This document shows positions 41,564 to 50,490 of a stretch of 64,000 nucleotides of DNA, in pieces. The DNA lies in NCBI RefSeq assembly GCF_002240355.1, contig NZ_CP016353.1, forward strand, positions 1,166,501 through 1,230,500. Reading direction: 5' to 3'. Below the pieces are notes generated by a model. The model saw nothing but the letters and a program-made list of their open reading frames with translations, had not been told where the DNA came from and made no database searches. Source of the DNA: Prauserella marina (lineage in GTDB: Bacteria > Actinomycetota > Actinomycetes > Mycobacteriales > Pseudonocardiaceae). Within the stretch, counting starts at the first letter, position 1, and every line of letters begins with the position of its first letter. Both the position numbers and the translations under genes were made by a program.

Positions 41564-42001
41564 TCACACCACGACGTTCATGTCGCTGGCCGACAGGCTG
41601 CGGCTGAGTGCCCAGATGATCCACACGTCGAGCGCGATGATCAACAGCGACCACAGCGGGTAGTAGGGAATGAAAAGGAAATTCCCGACGATCGACAACG
41701 ACACCAGCAGAATCGCGAGCCAGTAGGCCCATGCCTGCGCCGCGAACACACCGAGCCCGACGAGCACGGCCAGCGCTCCGAGAGCGAGATGGATCCAGCC
41801 CCACGCGGTCAGCCGGATGTCGAACAGATAGTTGTCGACGGTGAGATAGAAGTTGTTCGCGAAGATCGCGGCGAGCCCGTTGAGCACCTGAAGGGCGCCG
41901 ACGACGATCAACGCGATACCCGCGAAATAGGTGACTCCCTTGGCGGTCCCGCTTCGCTGTTCGCGGGTGGCCGTGCCGTGGGTCGCGTCCTGGTGAGCCA
42001 T
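41564..42001 (-). CDS. DUF7144-like four-TM membrane protein
   Basis: The 145-residue protein has a polar 20-residue N-terminus, then four TM helices: VTYFAGIALIVVGALQVLNG, a segment around WGWIHLALGALAVLVGLGVF, WAYWLAILLVSLSIVGNFLF and LIIALDVWIIWAL. The FIPYYPLWSLLIIALDVWIIWAL ending is characteristic of this actinobacterial small membrane family. The ATG at 42001 has GAGAGGGGA upstream; the longer open frame beyond it is Pro/Arg-rich shadow. Function unknown. Confidence 0.82.
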   Translation of the reverse strand: MAHQDATHGTATREQRSGTAKGVTYFAGIALIVVGALQVLNGLAAIFANNFYLTVDNYLFDIRLTAWGWIHLALGALAVLVGLGVFAAQAWAYWLAILLVSLSIVGNFLFIPYYPLWSLLIIALDVWIIWALSRSLSASDMNVVV

Positions 42002-42290
42002 GCCGTCCCCTCTCGGTGCTCGTCGCGGTGAGGTCGCTCGGTGGGGGAGCGGATGCGACAACGAAAGCGTCTCCAGCGCGGTGCCCTGCCGCAACTCGGC
42101 TCGTGGTCCGGACGGTGACGGCGAGTCGCCACGGTCGACGCAGCGTGTTTCTCGCGGCGACGGCGGTGGTGCGAGAGTGGTGGCCGGGACGCGTGAGGCC
42201 GCTGGAACCCGCGTGAGGGGCGGGCACGGAAGTCCACTGTGGAGCGGCCGGAGCGCGAAAGCACCCGGTCGTGGGAAAGTCTCCAGCGGG

Positions 42291-42914
42291 TCAGGAGCGC
42301 GGACCGGCCGCTCCTTCGAGCCTGAGCAGGGCCGCCTTGGCCTCCGGCCCGCCCGCGTACTCGCCGAACGATCCGTCGCTGCGCACCACCCGGTGGCAGG
42401 GCACCACGATGGGAATCGGGTTGGTGGCACACGCCGTTCCCACCGCCCTGACGGCCTTCGGATTGCCGACGCCTTCGGCCACGTCGCGGTAACTCTCGGT
42501 GCGACCGTAGGGAATCAGCGGAAGATGCCGTTGGACGAGCTGCCGGAAACCCGAGGAGAGCCGGTGATCCAGCGGGAGGCCGAACGCCGTTCGCCGCCCC
42601 GCGAAGTACTCGTCGAGTTCCCTCGCCGTCGCACTGAGCCGAGCTGGTGCGCGCAGCACCCTCGGGCTGAGCTTCGTGGCCAGCTCGTCGAGCACCGCGT
42701 CGTGGTTCTGCCGCTCGAAGGCGACCTTGACGAGGCCCCGTTCCGACGCGGCGAGCAGCAACGTGCCGATCGGGCTGTCGACCGTCGTGTACGCGATGTC
42801 GAGCAGTCCGGCGGCTGCCGCCGTCTCGGCCAGTTTTCCTTGCAGCGCGGTCAGTTCCGCTTCGCTGACGGCAGGGATCGCTGGGACGTCCCGTTGTGCG
42901 TGGTTGCCTTTCAC
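42291..42914 (-). CDS. Methylated-DNA-protein-cysteine S-methyltransferase (PCHRV type)
   Basis: The 207-residue protein has the complete alkyltransferase signature VVPCHRVVRSDGSFGEYAGG with acceptor Cys173, preceded by PYGRTESYRDVAEGVGNPKAVRAVG. The N-terminal alpha/beta domain (IGTLLLAASERGLVKVAF) is normal. It removes alkyl groups from O6-alkylguanine by suicide transfer. It is the third gene of an operon with an ECF sigma factor and a second alkyltransferase, suggesting a dedicated alkylation response. About 25 extra residues precede the domain. Confidence 0.93.
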   Translation of the reverse strand: MKGNHAQRDVPAIPAVSEAELTALQGKLAETAAAAGLLDIAYTTVDSPIGTLLLAASERGLVKVAFERQNHDAVLDELATKLSPRVLRAPARLSATARELDEYFAGRRTAFGLPLDHRLSSGFRQLVQRHLPLIPYGRTESYRDVAEGVGNPKAVRAVGTACATNPIPIVVPCHRVVRSDGSFGEYAGGPEAKAALLRLEGAAGPRS

Positions 42915-42941
42915 GAGGGAATCCTTTCTCGCAGGCGTTTT

Positions 42942-43412
42942 TCAGAGGTTTCGCAGGGTGAGGCGCAGGGCGCGAATGCCGTCGGCGCCCGCCCGCCGCG
43001 CGGCGTCGGCCGAACCGCCGATGAGCTCGGCCACCCGCGGGTAGGGCAGGCCGCCGAAGTAGTGATAGGCCAGGGCGAGCCGTTGTTTGTCGGGCAGTGC
43101 GGCGACCCTGTCCCACAGTTCGGTGTCGGCTGGCGGGTCCGCGGTTGCCCGTTCCGGCGGTTCGGCCATCGGAACGGCGCGGCGGGCGCGGGCCCTCGTG
43201 ACGTCGATCGCCTTCCGGTGGGCGATCGTCACGAGCCACGCCTGCACGTTCGTGCCCTCGGCGAGCCCGGGCCACGCCCTCAGCGCGGCGAGGAACGTCT
43301 CGGACCACGCCTCGTCGGCGTCGGGACCCGGCCCCAGTACCGCCCTGCACACCCTGAGCACGACGGCGCCGTGCTCGGTCACGATCCGTTCGAAGGGCTT
43401 TTCGGTCGCCAC
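42942..43412 (-). CDS. ECF-type RNA polymerase sigma factor
   Basis: With the GTG at 43412 (GAGGA upstream) the protein is 156 residues. Region 2 is seen in DADEAWSETFLAALRAWPGLAEGTNVQAWLVTIAHRKAIDVTR. Region 4 is PDKQRLALAYHYFGGLPYPRVAEL with the recognition helix SADAARRAGADGIRAL. It lies between two O6-alkylguanine-DNA alkyltransferase genes on the same strand with gaps of 27 and 38 bp. No anti-sigma factor is adjacent, so its activity may be set by the alkyltransferases or by expression level. Confidence 0.85.
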   Translation of the reverse strand: MATEKPFERIVTEHGAVVLRVCRAVLGPGPDADEAWSETFLAALRAWPGLAEGTNVQAWLVTIAHRKAIDVTRARARRAVPMAEPPERATADPPADTELWDRVAALPDKQRLALAYHYFGGLPYPRVAELIGGSADAARRAGADGIRALRLTLRNL

Positions 43413-43450
43413 AGGTCGCTGGTCCTCGTCGTTCGTGCTCGATGTGCGGG

Positions 43451-43978
43451 TCAGAACAGCCTGCCCGCCTCGGCGGGGCTTGGCTGCTCCAGGTCGAGCA
43501 GCCTGCGCTTGCGTTCGAGGCCACCGGCGTAACCGGTGAGGCCACCGTCCTTGCCGACGACCCGGTGACAGGCGATGACGATGCTCAGCGGGTTCCTGCC
43601 GACGGCCCTGCCGACCACCTGGGCCAGTGACCTGCCGCCGAGCTGTTCCGCGAGGTCGCCGTAGGTCGTCGTCGTGCCGTAGGGAATGTCGCGAAGCAGT
43701 GCCCACACGCGTTCCTGGAACGGGTCGCCATGCGTGGCGACCGGCACGGTGAACGCCGTGCGCTCTCCGGCGAGGTAGTCCGTGAGCTGGGCGGCCGCCT
43801 CGGCGAAAAGGGGATCGGCCGCCGCGTCGACGAGCGGGCCGATGGCGTTCTCCTCGGGCGGATACCAGTGCCGTTCGAAGTAGACGCCGGTCAGCGCGTC
43901 GCCGTCGGCGACAAGGGTCAGCTCGCCCAGCGCGCTGTCGACGCGCGCGTGCCGCGCTGTGCTGGTTGTGGTCGTCAT
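43451..43978 (-). CDS. O6-alkylguanine-DNA alkyltransferase (ACHRV variant)
   Basis: With the ATG at 43978 (GAGGAGG upstream) the protein is 175 residues. The active-site motif reads IVIACHRVVGKDGGLTGYAGG with Cys137; Ala replaces the usual Pro, a known tolerated variant. IPYGTTTTYGDLAEQLGGRS is the DNA-binding helix region. It is the first gene of the alkyltransferase-sigma-alkyltransferase operon. Suicide repair of alkylguanine is the family function. Confidence 0.92.
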   Translation of the reverse strand: MTTTTSTARHARVDSALGELTLVADGDALTGVYFERHWYPPEENAIGPLVDAAADPLFAEAAAQLTDYLAGERTAFTVPVATHGDPFQERVWALLRDIPYGTTTTYGDLAEQLGGRSLAQVVGRAVGRNPLSIVIACHRVVGKDGGLTGYAGGLERKRRLLDLEQPSPAEAGRLF

Positions 43979-44030
43979 CAGTGCCTCCTCGCCGGGTAGA
44001 CGCACCGGCTGCGAGGAGTGTGAGGCCGGC

Positions 44031-44678
44031 TCAGCCACTTTCGCCGCCGAGAATTCCGAGCCGGTAGGCCGAGGCGACCGCCGAGGCCCTGTCCGGCACT
44101 TCCAGTTTGGCGTAGATGTGCAGCAGGTGAGTCTTCACGGTCGCTTCGCTGAGGTGGAGCATCGCCGCGGTCTCCCTGTTGGTGTTGCCTCGCGCCACGA
44201 GCGCCAGCACTTCGCGTTCCCGCGCGCTCAGCGGGGTCGCGGCGAGCCGGTGCGCGGGGCGCACCCTGCGCAACAGCAGGGCGGCGACCGACGAGGACAG
44301 CACGGTCTCGCCGCGGGCTGCCGCGCGCACCGCCCTGAACAGTTCCTCCCTCGGCGCGTCCTTGAGCAGGTAGCCGATGGCACCTGCCTCGACGGCGGGC
44401 AACACGTCGGAATCCGTGTCGTGTGTGGTCAGCACGAGCACCTTCACGGCAGGCGTCGTTTCGAGGAGAAGCCGGATCAGCTCGGCGCCACTGGGATCGG
44501 GCATGCGCAGATCGGTCAGCGCCACGTCCGGAACGGTGGCCGCGACCACGGCCAGCGCCTCCTGGCCGCTCGCCGCTTCACCCACGATCTCGAAGTCGGC
44601 TTGGGTGCCGAGCATGGCGCGCAGCCCGTCGCGCACGACGGGATGATCGTCGATCACCACGAGCCGAAGCGGTGTCAC
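44031..44678 (-). CDS. NarL-family response regulator
   Basis: With the GTG at 44678, overlapping the kinase stop (GTGA), the protein is 215 residues. The receiver has DDHP at 10-13, Asp56 in LTDLRMPDP and Lys in LLKDAP. The C-terminal LuxR helix-turn-helix is LSAREREVLALVARGNTNRETA, then LSEATVKTHLLHIYAKL. It is paired with the histidine kinase at 44675 and lies downstream of a DUF418 gene on the same strand. Confidence 0.93.
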   Translation of the reverse strand: MTPLRLVVIDDHPVVRDGLRAMLGTQADFEIVGEAASGQEALAVVAATVPDVALTDLRMPDPSGAELIRLLLETTPAVKVLVLTTHDTDSDVLPAVEAGAIGYLLKDAPREELFRAVRAAARGETVLSSSVAALLLRRVRPAHRLAATPLSAREREVLALVARGNTNRETAAMLHLSEATVKTHLLHIYAKLEVPDRASAVASAYRLGILGGESG

Positions 44679-45874
44679 GATTCGGCGCCGATCATGGGAA
44701 GGCTGACGCTGACCGCCGTGCCTTTCAGCTGAGCGGACTCGACCTCCACCGTGCCGGAGAGCCGCCGCACGCGCTCGCGCAACGCGTGCAGCCCGAACCC
44801 GCCCTCCCGTGACGTGTCGAATCCCTTGCCGTCGTCGCGAACGTCCAGCACGATCAGATCCTCCATATAGGACAGTGTGAGGTCGACTCTCGTCGCTCGC
44901 GCGTGCCTTCCCACGTTGGACAGTGCCTCCTGGGCCGCGCGCAGCACCGTGACCTCGACCTCCGCGTGCGCGGGCCGGGGCGTTCCCGTCACGGTGAGGG
45001 AAGCGGCGATGTCGTGCTGGTCCCGCCATGCGGCGAGTGTCTTCTCCAGCGCCTCACCGAGTCTCGCGTCCTCAAGCGGGCCGGGCCGCAACGCGTCGAT
45101 AGACCGGCGTACCTCGACAAGGCTCGTCCTCGCGAGTTCCCTCGCGAGACCGATGCGCTCCCGCGCTGGTCCTTCCGCTGACAGTTCCTCGGCGACTTCG
45201 AGCTGCGTCACGACACCGGTGAGTCCTTGCGCGACGGTGTCGTGGATTTCGCGAGCCATCCTGGCGCGCTCCTCCGTCATCCCGGTCTCGCGCGCCTTCT
45301 CCAGCAGAAGCTGGTGGAGCTCCGCGTTTTCCGCCGCGACGGCGACGAGCCTCGCGTTGGTCTCCCTTCGCCGGACGGCCTCTCGTTCCATCCCCCTGAT
45401 CGCCCAGCCGATCAGTGCCGCGAGCGGGGTGGCGACCGCGAGGCTGAGCAGCAGTTGCCGCGGTTCGGTACTTGGCGATGCCAGCCAGGGGAGGTTGGCG
45501 GCGATCACTCCCGCGTAGGCGAGCAGACCTGGCAGGGTGACGAAGGCGAGCACGTAACAGACGGGGATGAACAGCTGGAAGGCGCCGCTTCTCGAAACCA
45601 GCAGCGCGGTGAGCGCCAGCAACCCGGCGAAATAGATGATCATCAAGGTGGTCGCGCGTTCCCACCACCGAGGGTGCGCGACCACGAACCAGCCATGCCA
45701 CGCGACGAGGACGACGACGATGCCCATGGTGCCGAGCTGGTGTGGCCTGCCAGGGGAGGTGCCGGTGAACGACACGGCGCAGGCGATGCCGAGCAGCGCG
45801 TAGGGCGTCAGTGCCCACGCTTTGTTCCAGCGGCGTTCCTGCCGGATGCCGTGCTCCTGTTCCACCGAGGTCAC
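44675..45874 (-). CDS. Sensor histidine kinase (HisKA_3)
   Basis: The 399-residue protein has five or six N-terminal TM helices (residues 20-165), a coiled linker (AVRRRETNARLVAVAAENAELHQ) and a HisKA_3 domain with phospho-acceptor His211 in REIHDTVAQGLTGVV. The ATPase domain has the N-box ALSNVGRHARATRVDLTL, G1 VRDDGKGFD and G2 GGFGLHALRERV. Co-transcribed with its regulator and 4 bp downstream of a DUF418 gene. The multi-TM input suggests a membrane-state signal. Confidence 0.92.
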   Translation of the reverse strand: MTSVEQEHGIRQERRWNKAWALTPYALLGIACAVSFTGTSPGRPHQLGTMGIVVVLVAWHGWFVVAHPRWWERATTLMIIYFAGLLALTALLVSRSGAFQLFIPVCYVLAFVTLPGLLAYAGVIAANLPWLASPSTEPRQLLLSLAVATPLAALIGWAIRGMEREAVRRRETNARLVAVAAENAELHQLLLEKARETGMTEERARMAREIHDTVAQGLTGVVTQLEVAEELSAEGPARERIGLARELARTSLVEVRRSIDALRPGPLEDARLGEALEKTLAAWRDQHDIAASLTVTGTPRPAHAEVEVTVLRAAQEALSNVGRHARATRVDLTLSYMEDLIVLDVRDDGKGFDTSREGGFGLHALRERVRRLSGTVEVESAQLKGTAVSVSLPMIGAES

Positions 45875-45878
45875 GCCG

Positions 45879-47051
45879 TCAGTGTCGCAGGGTGCGGTAG
45901 GTCAGCCCGCGCAGCAGGTTCTCGGCGGGGCCGTTCTTCCCCGCTCTCCGCAGTACCTCGGCGAGCAGCACGGAGACGAGCCACGTTCCCAGCGCGACCA
46001 TGGCGACGGAGGCCGAGCCGAGGGTCGCGCCGAGGCCGAGAGTGAAGGGCAGCAGCAGTACCGCGAACACGACCGACTGGAACAGGTAGCAGCTCAGCGA
46101 ACGCCTGCCGCAGGCGACGATCGCGGTGACGAGCGCGCCCTGCCTGCCCGGGCCGGTCAGCTTGATGGCCAGCGAACCGGCCAGCGCCCCGTAGCCGATT
46201 CCGGCGGCGACTCCGGACACCGCGTGTGCCGCAGAAGCCAACCAGTAGGCGCCGCCCGGGTGCCAGAAGCCGCCGACCGCCAATGCCATGGGCAGTCCGC
46301 CCACGACGCCGAGTGCCAGCCCGGTGACGGCCGTCCGGCGCAGGAGGGCTCTGTGGTTTCGTGGTTCGTCGAGTACGCCGCGCCTCGCCGCCCACACGCC
46401 GATCAGCGCGGCGCTGCCGACGCCGAGCATGCCGAGCGGGGTCATGAGCCATTCCAGCGGCCGCAGCGCCAGCGCCTCGAAGGGATCGGTCACGGCGAAC
46501 GACCAGAAGAAGCTCCGTTCCGTGCTCGCGATGGGCGTCAGGTAAGCGAAGCCCTGGACCGTGGCGACGACGAGCAGCCAGGCCGCCGCCGTGCGGAGCA
46601 GCGTGCGGTCCGAGGCGCGAAGCAGCGCGAGTACGGCGAAGCCGAGCAGCCCGTACAAGCCGAGAACGTCGCCGGGAAACAACAGCACCGCGTGTACGAA
46701 GCCGAAGCCGATGAGCCAGCGGTTGCGTCTGCGCAGCGTTCGGGTGGCATCCGGCTCGGGCACGCCGCTCGCCCGCAGGCGTCGCATGTTCCGCACGAGG
46801 CCGTAGGCGAACAGCGCCGCGAACATGGGATACGCGCGGCCGTCGACGAGCGTCACGGTGATGACGCTGACGATCCGGTCGAGCAGGCCGTCCTCGATGA
46901 CGTGCTGGCGGGGCCCGTATGGCCGTCCGTGGAGGAAGACCGCCGAGTTGGCGAGCGCGATGAGGGCGAGCAGCGCGCCCCTGGCGAGGTCGGGGGCGAG
47001 TACGCGCTCGCCGGATGTCGTTGGCCCAGGCAGGGCTTCGCGCAAGGTCAT
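45879..47051 (-). CDS. DUF418 family membrane protein
   Basis: The 390-residue protein has the DUF418 layout: LAPDLARGALLALIALANSAVFLHG at the N-terminus, LVDGRAYPMFAALFAYGL, many TM helices, and the C-terminal GRRSLSCYLFQSVVFAVLLLPFTLGLG with GPAENLLRGLTYRTL. DUF418 proteins (YeiB-like) are putative acyl- or nucleotide-handling membrane proteins of unknown reaction. It is the first gene of the operon with the histidine kinase and regulator. Confidence 0.9.
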   Translation of the reverse strand: MTLREALPGPTTSGERVLAPDLARGALLALIALANSAVFLHGRPYGPRQHVIEDGLLDRIVSVITVTLVDGRAYPMFAALFAYGLVRNMRRLRASGVPEPDATRTLRRRNRWLIGFGFVHAVLLFPGDVLGLYGLLGFAVLALLRASDRTLLRTAAAWLLVVATVQGFAYLTPIASTERSFFWSFAVTDPFEALALRPLEWLMTPLGMLGVGSAALIGVWAARRGVLDEPRNHRALLRRTAVTGLALGVVGGLPMALAVGGFWHPGGAYWLASAAHAVSGVAAGIGYGALAGSLAIKLTGPGRQGALVTAIVACGRRSLSCYLFQSVVFAVLLLPFTLGLGATLGSASVAMVALGTWLVSVLLAEVLRRAGKNGPAENLLRGLTYRTLRH

Positions 47052-47319
47052 GGCGTCCAGCCTGGGCGGTGGCGCGCGGCGTGGCGTCGAACCATCGGTG
47101 GGCTCGAGACCTCCACCGCCGGGTCAGCCGCATCAACCGATCGACCGATGCCAAGCCGCCGAGTTCCGCACCCGGCCCGCCGAGTTCCGCGTTGGCGTCA
47201 CCGAGGTCCGCAGCTGGGGGCTGCGTGCCGCAGCCGACAGGCGTGCCCGGCCCGGCCGGCCGCCGAAACTCACAGCTACGTCCTCAAAGGATGGTCCTGT
47301 TCTCCTGTGCGGGAACAGC

Positions 47320-47544
47320 TCAGGCGAGGTCGTCGAACTCGCCGGCTCTGACTCCCTCGAACCAGGCGGCCATCTCGGAACGGGTGAACAACACCATGCC
47401 CGCGTCGGGGTTCTTGCTGTTGCGGACCGCGATCCTGTCGTCAGGCAACACCGCCATCTCGACGCAGTTGCCCCCACCGCCGCTGTTGCCTCCGGAAAAG
47501 CTGCTCTTGCGCCATTCGATGGGGCCCGCCCCGGCAATCTGCAT
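47320..47544 (-). CDS. DUF397 domain protein
   Basis: The 74-residue protein has the DUF397 core: EWRKSSFSGGNSGGGGNCVEMAVL, VRNSKNPDAGMVLFTRSEMAAWFEGVRAGEFDDL. GGAG lies upstream of the ATG. DUF397 genes usually sit next to an XRE/Scr1-type helix-turn-helix gene; none is present here, so it appears to be an orphan. The family is limited mainly to Streptomyces and Pseudonocardia-type actinomycetes, which supports the taxonomic reading. Confidence 0.92.
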   Translation of the reverse strand: MQIAGAGPIEWRKSSFSGGNSGGGGNCVEMAVLPDDRIAVRNSKNPDAGMVLFTRSEMAAWFEGVRAGEFDDLA

Positions 47545-47895
47545 TCTGGTACTCCAGTGTCGTCCGACTGTGCTGATCGTCCGAGCATGTCAACGTTGGT
47601 GCCTGGACGGAAGCGGCTGTTCGAGTGCTGTGCCGGTGGCCGTGTGGGTCGGCCCTCGGTGAGGTCGGTGGCGGGGCGACGTGCCGCCGACGCCACCGAG
47701 GGCCGCGGCCGGTCCGGTCGGCCACCAGGTGGCAGGTGAACCGGCACACACGGGCACGGCTTGCCCGCGCACGGCCGCCAGAATAGTAGACATAACGGTC
47801 AATTGGCCAGGGCTGTTTTTCGCGGTCGGGCCGTCAGGGTACGACTCTACAGTGGACATCTGTGCAATCCACATTGGACTATTGATGCGGTCTGC
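47545..47895. other. Gene-poor 350-bp stretch upstream of DUF397
   Basis: No convincing coding frame: the open frames here are Arg/Pro/Thr-rich shadows. It has several A+T-rich pockets between 47780 and 47880, and a short dyad, GTGGA at 47852-47856 with TCCAC at 47868-47872. It probably holds the DUF397 promoter, and perhaps a regulator site. No XRE partner gene remnant was recognised. Confidence 0.4.
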
Positions 47896-48246
47896 TCAGT
47901 TTGCCAGCGCCAGCGCGAGCGACGACCCGGCCATCGCGAGGTAGACAATGGGCGGTGCGATGTCGCGGAAGACGCGCTCGCGCACGTGGATCCCGACCGC
48001 GCCGCAAAAGAACAACACCAGCCCCGCCGCGGCGGCGATGTCGATCACCGGCATGCCGAGTACGCCGAGCAGCATCCCGCAAGCCCCCGCGGCCTTGAGG
48101 GCTCCCAATGCCGGTATCAGCGAGGTGTTCAAGCCGAGTTCGGTCGCGTTCGCCACCACGAACCTCGCGCGGGCGAAGTCGGCGAACGCGGCGCTCGCGT
48201 TGGCGACGATCGTGGCCAGCGCGCACACGAGGTACGTCGTATTCAT
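47896..48246 (-). CDS. DoxX-like membrane protein
   Basis: The 116-residue protein has four TM helices and the DoxX_2-type pattern: LGALKAAGACGMLLGVLGMPVIDIAAAAGLVLFFCGAVGIHV, then DIAPPIVYLAMAGSSLALAL. DoxX-like proteins are small membrane proteins of varied redox or unknown function. It is isolated from the MFS gene upstream on the same strand by 144 bp. Confidence 0.85.
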   Translation of the reverse strand: MNTTYLVCALATIVANASAAFADFARARFVVANATELGLNTSLIPALGALKAAGACGMLLGVLGMPVIDIAAAAGLVLFFCGAVGIHVRERVFRDIAPPIVYLAMAGSSLALALAN

Positions 48247-48390
48247 CCGGTGTCGCCTCCGCTGAGTTGTCCGGCGCGACGGTTCATGGTCCGGCTCCTT
48301 CCGGTTCGCGGTCGGTTACCCCTACGACGAGGGCGTCGCCGCGAATGTGACCGCGAAGCGGCAAACAGCGGGACGATCAGCTCGGGTCGG

Positions 48391-49611
48391 CTACCGCGGC
48401 TGCTCTCGCCTCATCGGAAGCACACCCAGCACCAGCCCCACCAATGCCGAGGCCGCGCCTACGAGTACGACGGCTGGCCAGCCACCGCCGACCCACAGCA
48501 GTGGTCCGAGCATCGACCCCATGGCGATCCCGAGGAAGCGCAGCGTGAAGTAAACGGTGTTCAGCCGGTTGTGGGTCGCCGGGTCGAGGGTGAACAACAG
48601 CGCCTGGCACGCCGCCTGATTGCCCCACACTCCGATGTCCAGCACGATCACACCCGCGACGAGCCACCACAGATTGGTCCCGCCTGGGAGCAGCACCAGC
48701 CAGCCGACGATGACCAGGCCGATCAGCGTGGCCATCGCACCGAACCTGCCCGCACGATCGGCGAGCCGTCCAGCCCATGGGGAGGCAACGGCGCTGGCGG
48801 CCGCCACCAGCCCGAACAAACCGATCTGGGTCGAACCGAACCCGTACTGTTCTGCCAGCAGGAACGTCAGTGTGGTCCAAAAAGCCCCGAAGGCGACCCC
48901 CACCATGGTCGCCGAACTCACCACTCGCCAGACCAGCGGCTGGACGGCGAGCCGGGGTAGCGAGCCGAGCGCGGCGCGGTAGGTCCCCGCGTTCGTCGGT
49001 GGAACGGAGGGAAGCATGCGTGCGAGGACCGCCATGAGGCCAAGGGTCAGCACGCTGGAACACACGTACACGCCTCGCCAGCCCACGAGGTCGGCCAGTG
49101 CTCCGGAGTAGGCCCGCGAGGCGAGGACTCCGACGAGCAGACCCGCCTGCACGGCGCCGACGACCCTGCCGCTCGACTTGCCCTCCGCGAGTGCGACGGC
49201 GAGCGGGGTGACGAGCTGGGGAATCGCGGAAAGCAGGCCGACGACGAGGCTCGCGGTGATCAGCCACCACACCGTCGGCGCCAGCGCGCAGCCGATGAGT
49301 GCGACCGCCGAGGCGGTCCCGAGCCGCAGAATGAGTTTTCGCCGGTCGCGGCTGTCGCCGGTGGGGACGACGAGGAGGATGCCTGCCGCGTAGCCGAGTT
49401 GGGTCGCGGTTGGCAGCGCACCCAGCACGCCGGGCGTCGCGTCGAGCGACTCCGCGATCGCACCGAGCAGCGGCTGGCTGAGATACACGTTTGCGGCGGT
49501 GACGGCGCTCGTCGCGGCCAATGCGATGGTCAACTTTCCGGCCGACCGGCCGGAGGTGACGGGGGTCGTTCTACTCACATGTGGCGAGGTTAGAGCGGTC
49601 GCCGGTGGCAT
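48391..49611 (-). CDS. MFS transporter (DHA1, YnfM/NepI-like)
   Basis: The 406-residue protein has 12 TM helices. AATSAVTAANVYLSQPLLGAIAESL in TM1 with LGYAAGILLVVPTGDSRDRRKLI (motif A) matches the YnfM-like DHA1 group. RLNTVYFTLRFLGIAMGSMLGPLLW is the C-terminal half motif. It is divergent from an AraC regulator at 49650 with only 38 bp between the starts. Regulation by that AraC protein is likely; the substrate is unknown. Confidence 0.9.
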   Translation of the reverse strand: MPPATALTSPHVSRTTPVTSGRSAGKLTIALAATSAVTAANVYLSQPLLGAIAESLDATPGVLGALPTATQLGYAAGILLVVPTGDSRDRRKLILRLGTASAVALIGCALAPTVWWLITASLVVGLLSAIPQLVTPLAVALAEGKSSGRVVGAVQAGLLVGVLASRAYSGALADLVGWRGVYVCSSVLTLGLMAVLARMLPSVPPTNAGTYRAALGSLPRLAVQPLVWRVVSSATMVGVAFGAFWTTLTFLLAEQYGFGSTQIGLFGLVAAASAVASPWAGRLADRAGRFGAMATLIGLVIVGWLVLLPGGTNLWWLVAGVIVLDIGVWGNQAACQALLFTLDPATHNRLNTVYFTLRFLGIAMGSMLGPLLWVGGGWPAVVLVGAASALVGLVLGVLPMRREQPR

Positions 49612-49649
49612 ACTTTCGTGGTCACGCCATCAACTGTCGAGAACGCGCC

Positions 49650-50423
49650 ATGTACGGGAAGAGCGAACACCGCGACGACTACCAGGACGTGCCGAGGCCG
49701 GTCGCGGCGATGGCGCGTGACCTGCCGGACGGGCACCACATCCCCGCCCACCGGCACAGGCGAGCACAACTCATCTACGGGACGACGGGAGCCATCACCG
49801 TCACGACCGGCCATGGTGTCTGGGTCGTTCCCGCCACGCGAGGCGCCTGGGTCCCGGCGGGGACGAGTCATGGCATGACGTGCGCGGGCGCGGTGGCGTT
49901 GCGCACCGTCTACTTCGAACCGGAATCGGTCGCCTCGCTGCCGGCCGAACCCGCCGTTCTTTCCGTGTCGCCGTTGCTGAGAGAACTCATCGACGAGGCG
50001 ACCCGGCTACCGGTTGAATACGATCGCGCGGGCAGGGACGGCAAAATCATGGAACTGCTGCTGCTCGAACTTGCCCCGAACCCGGTGCCCGCCTTGTATC
50101 TGCCGATGCCCGACGATCCAGGGCTCGCATCGCTGTGCTCCGAGATCTTGCGCTCTCCGGCCGAATCGTGGACGACCGGTGCCGCGGCGGTACTGTCGCA
50201 CATGAGCCCGCGCAGCCTGCAACGCAAATTTCCCTCCGCCACCGGGATGAGTCTCGCGCGCTGGGTTCAGCAGGCGAGGCTCGTGCACGCCGTCAGGCTG
50301 CTGGCACGCGGCGTGCCGGTCACCGCGGTCGCGGCGGCCTCGGGATATTCCACCCCGAGTGCGTTCACCGCGATGTTCCGCCGAACTCTCGACACGACAC
50401 CAAAGATCTACTTCGCCGACTGA
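49650..50423 (+). CDS. AraC family regulator with cupin N-terminus
   Basis: With the ATG at 49650 the protein is 257 residues. Residues 30-95 form a cupin (DLPDGHHIPAHRHRRAQLIYG, then GVWVVPATRGAWVPAGTSHGM). The C-terminus is an AraC DNA-binding domain (SPRSLQRKFPSATGMSLARWV, VPVTAVAAASGYSTPSAFTAMFRRTLDTTP). It is divergent from the MFS gene, the probable target. An upstream in-frame ATG at 49581 would overlap the MFS promoter. Confidence 0.9.
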   Translation: MYGKSEHRDDYQDVPRPVAAMARDLPDGHHIPAHRHRRAQLIYGTTGAITVTTGHGVWVVPATRGAWVPAGTSHGMTCAGAVALRTVYFEPESVASLPAEPAVLSVSPLLRELIDEATRLPVEYDRAGRDGKIMELLLLELAPNPVPALYLPMPDDPGLASLCSEILRSPAESWTTGAAAVLSHMSPRSLQRKFPSATGMSLARWVQQARLVHAVRLLARGVPVTAVAAASGYSTPSAFTAMFRRTLDTTPKIYFAD

Positions 50424-50490
50424 CGGTAGCCGGTGCCATCACCGGATCGGGCTACGATCCAAGAGGATCCGGCGAGAGGAACGTGACGCG

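Noticed and set aside
42002-42290. Possible gene between the DUF7144-like protein and the alkyltransferase
   Set aside because: Both-strand frames here are short or Pro/Arg-rich extensions of neighbouring frames with no ribosome site; treated as intergenic.
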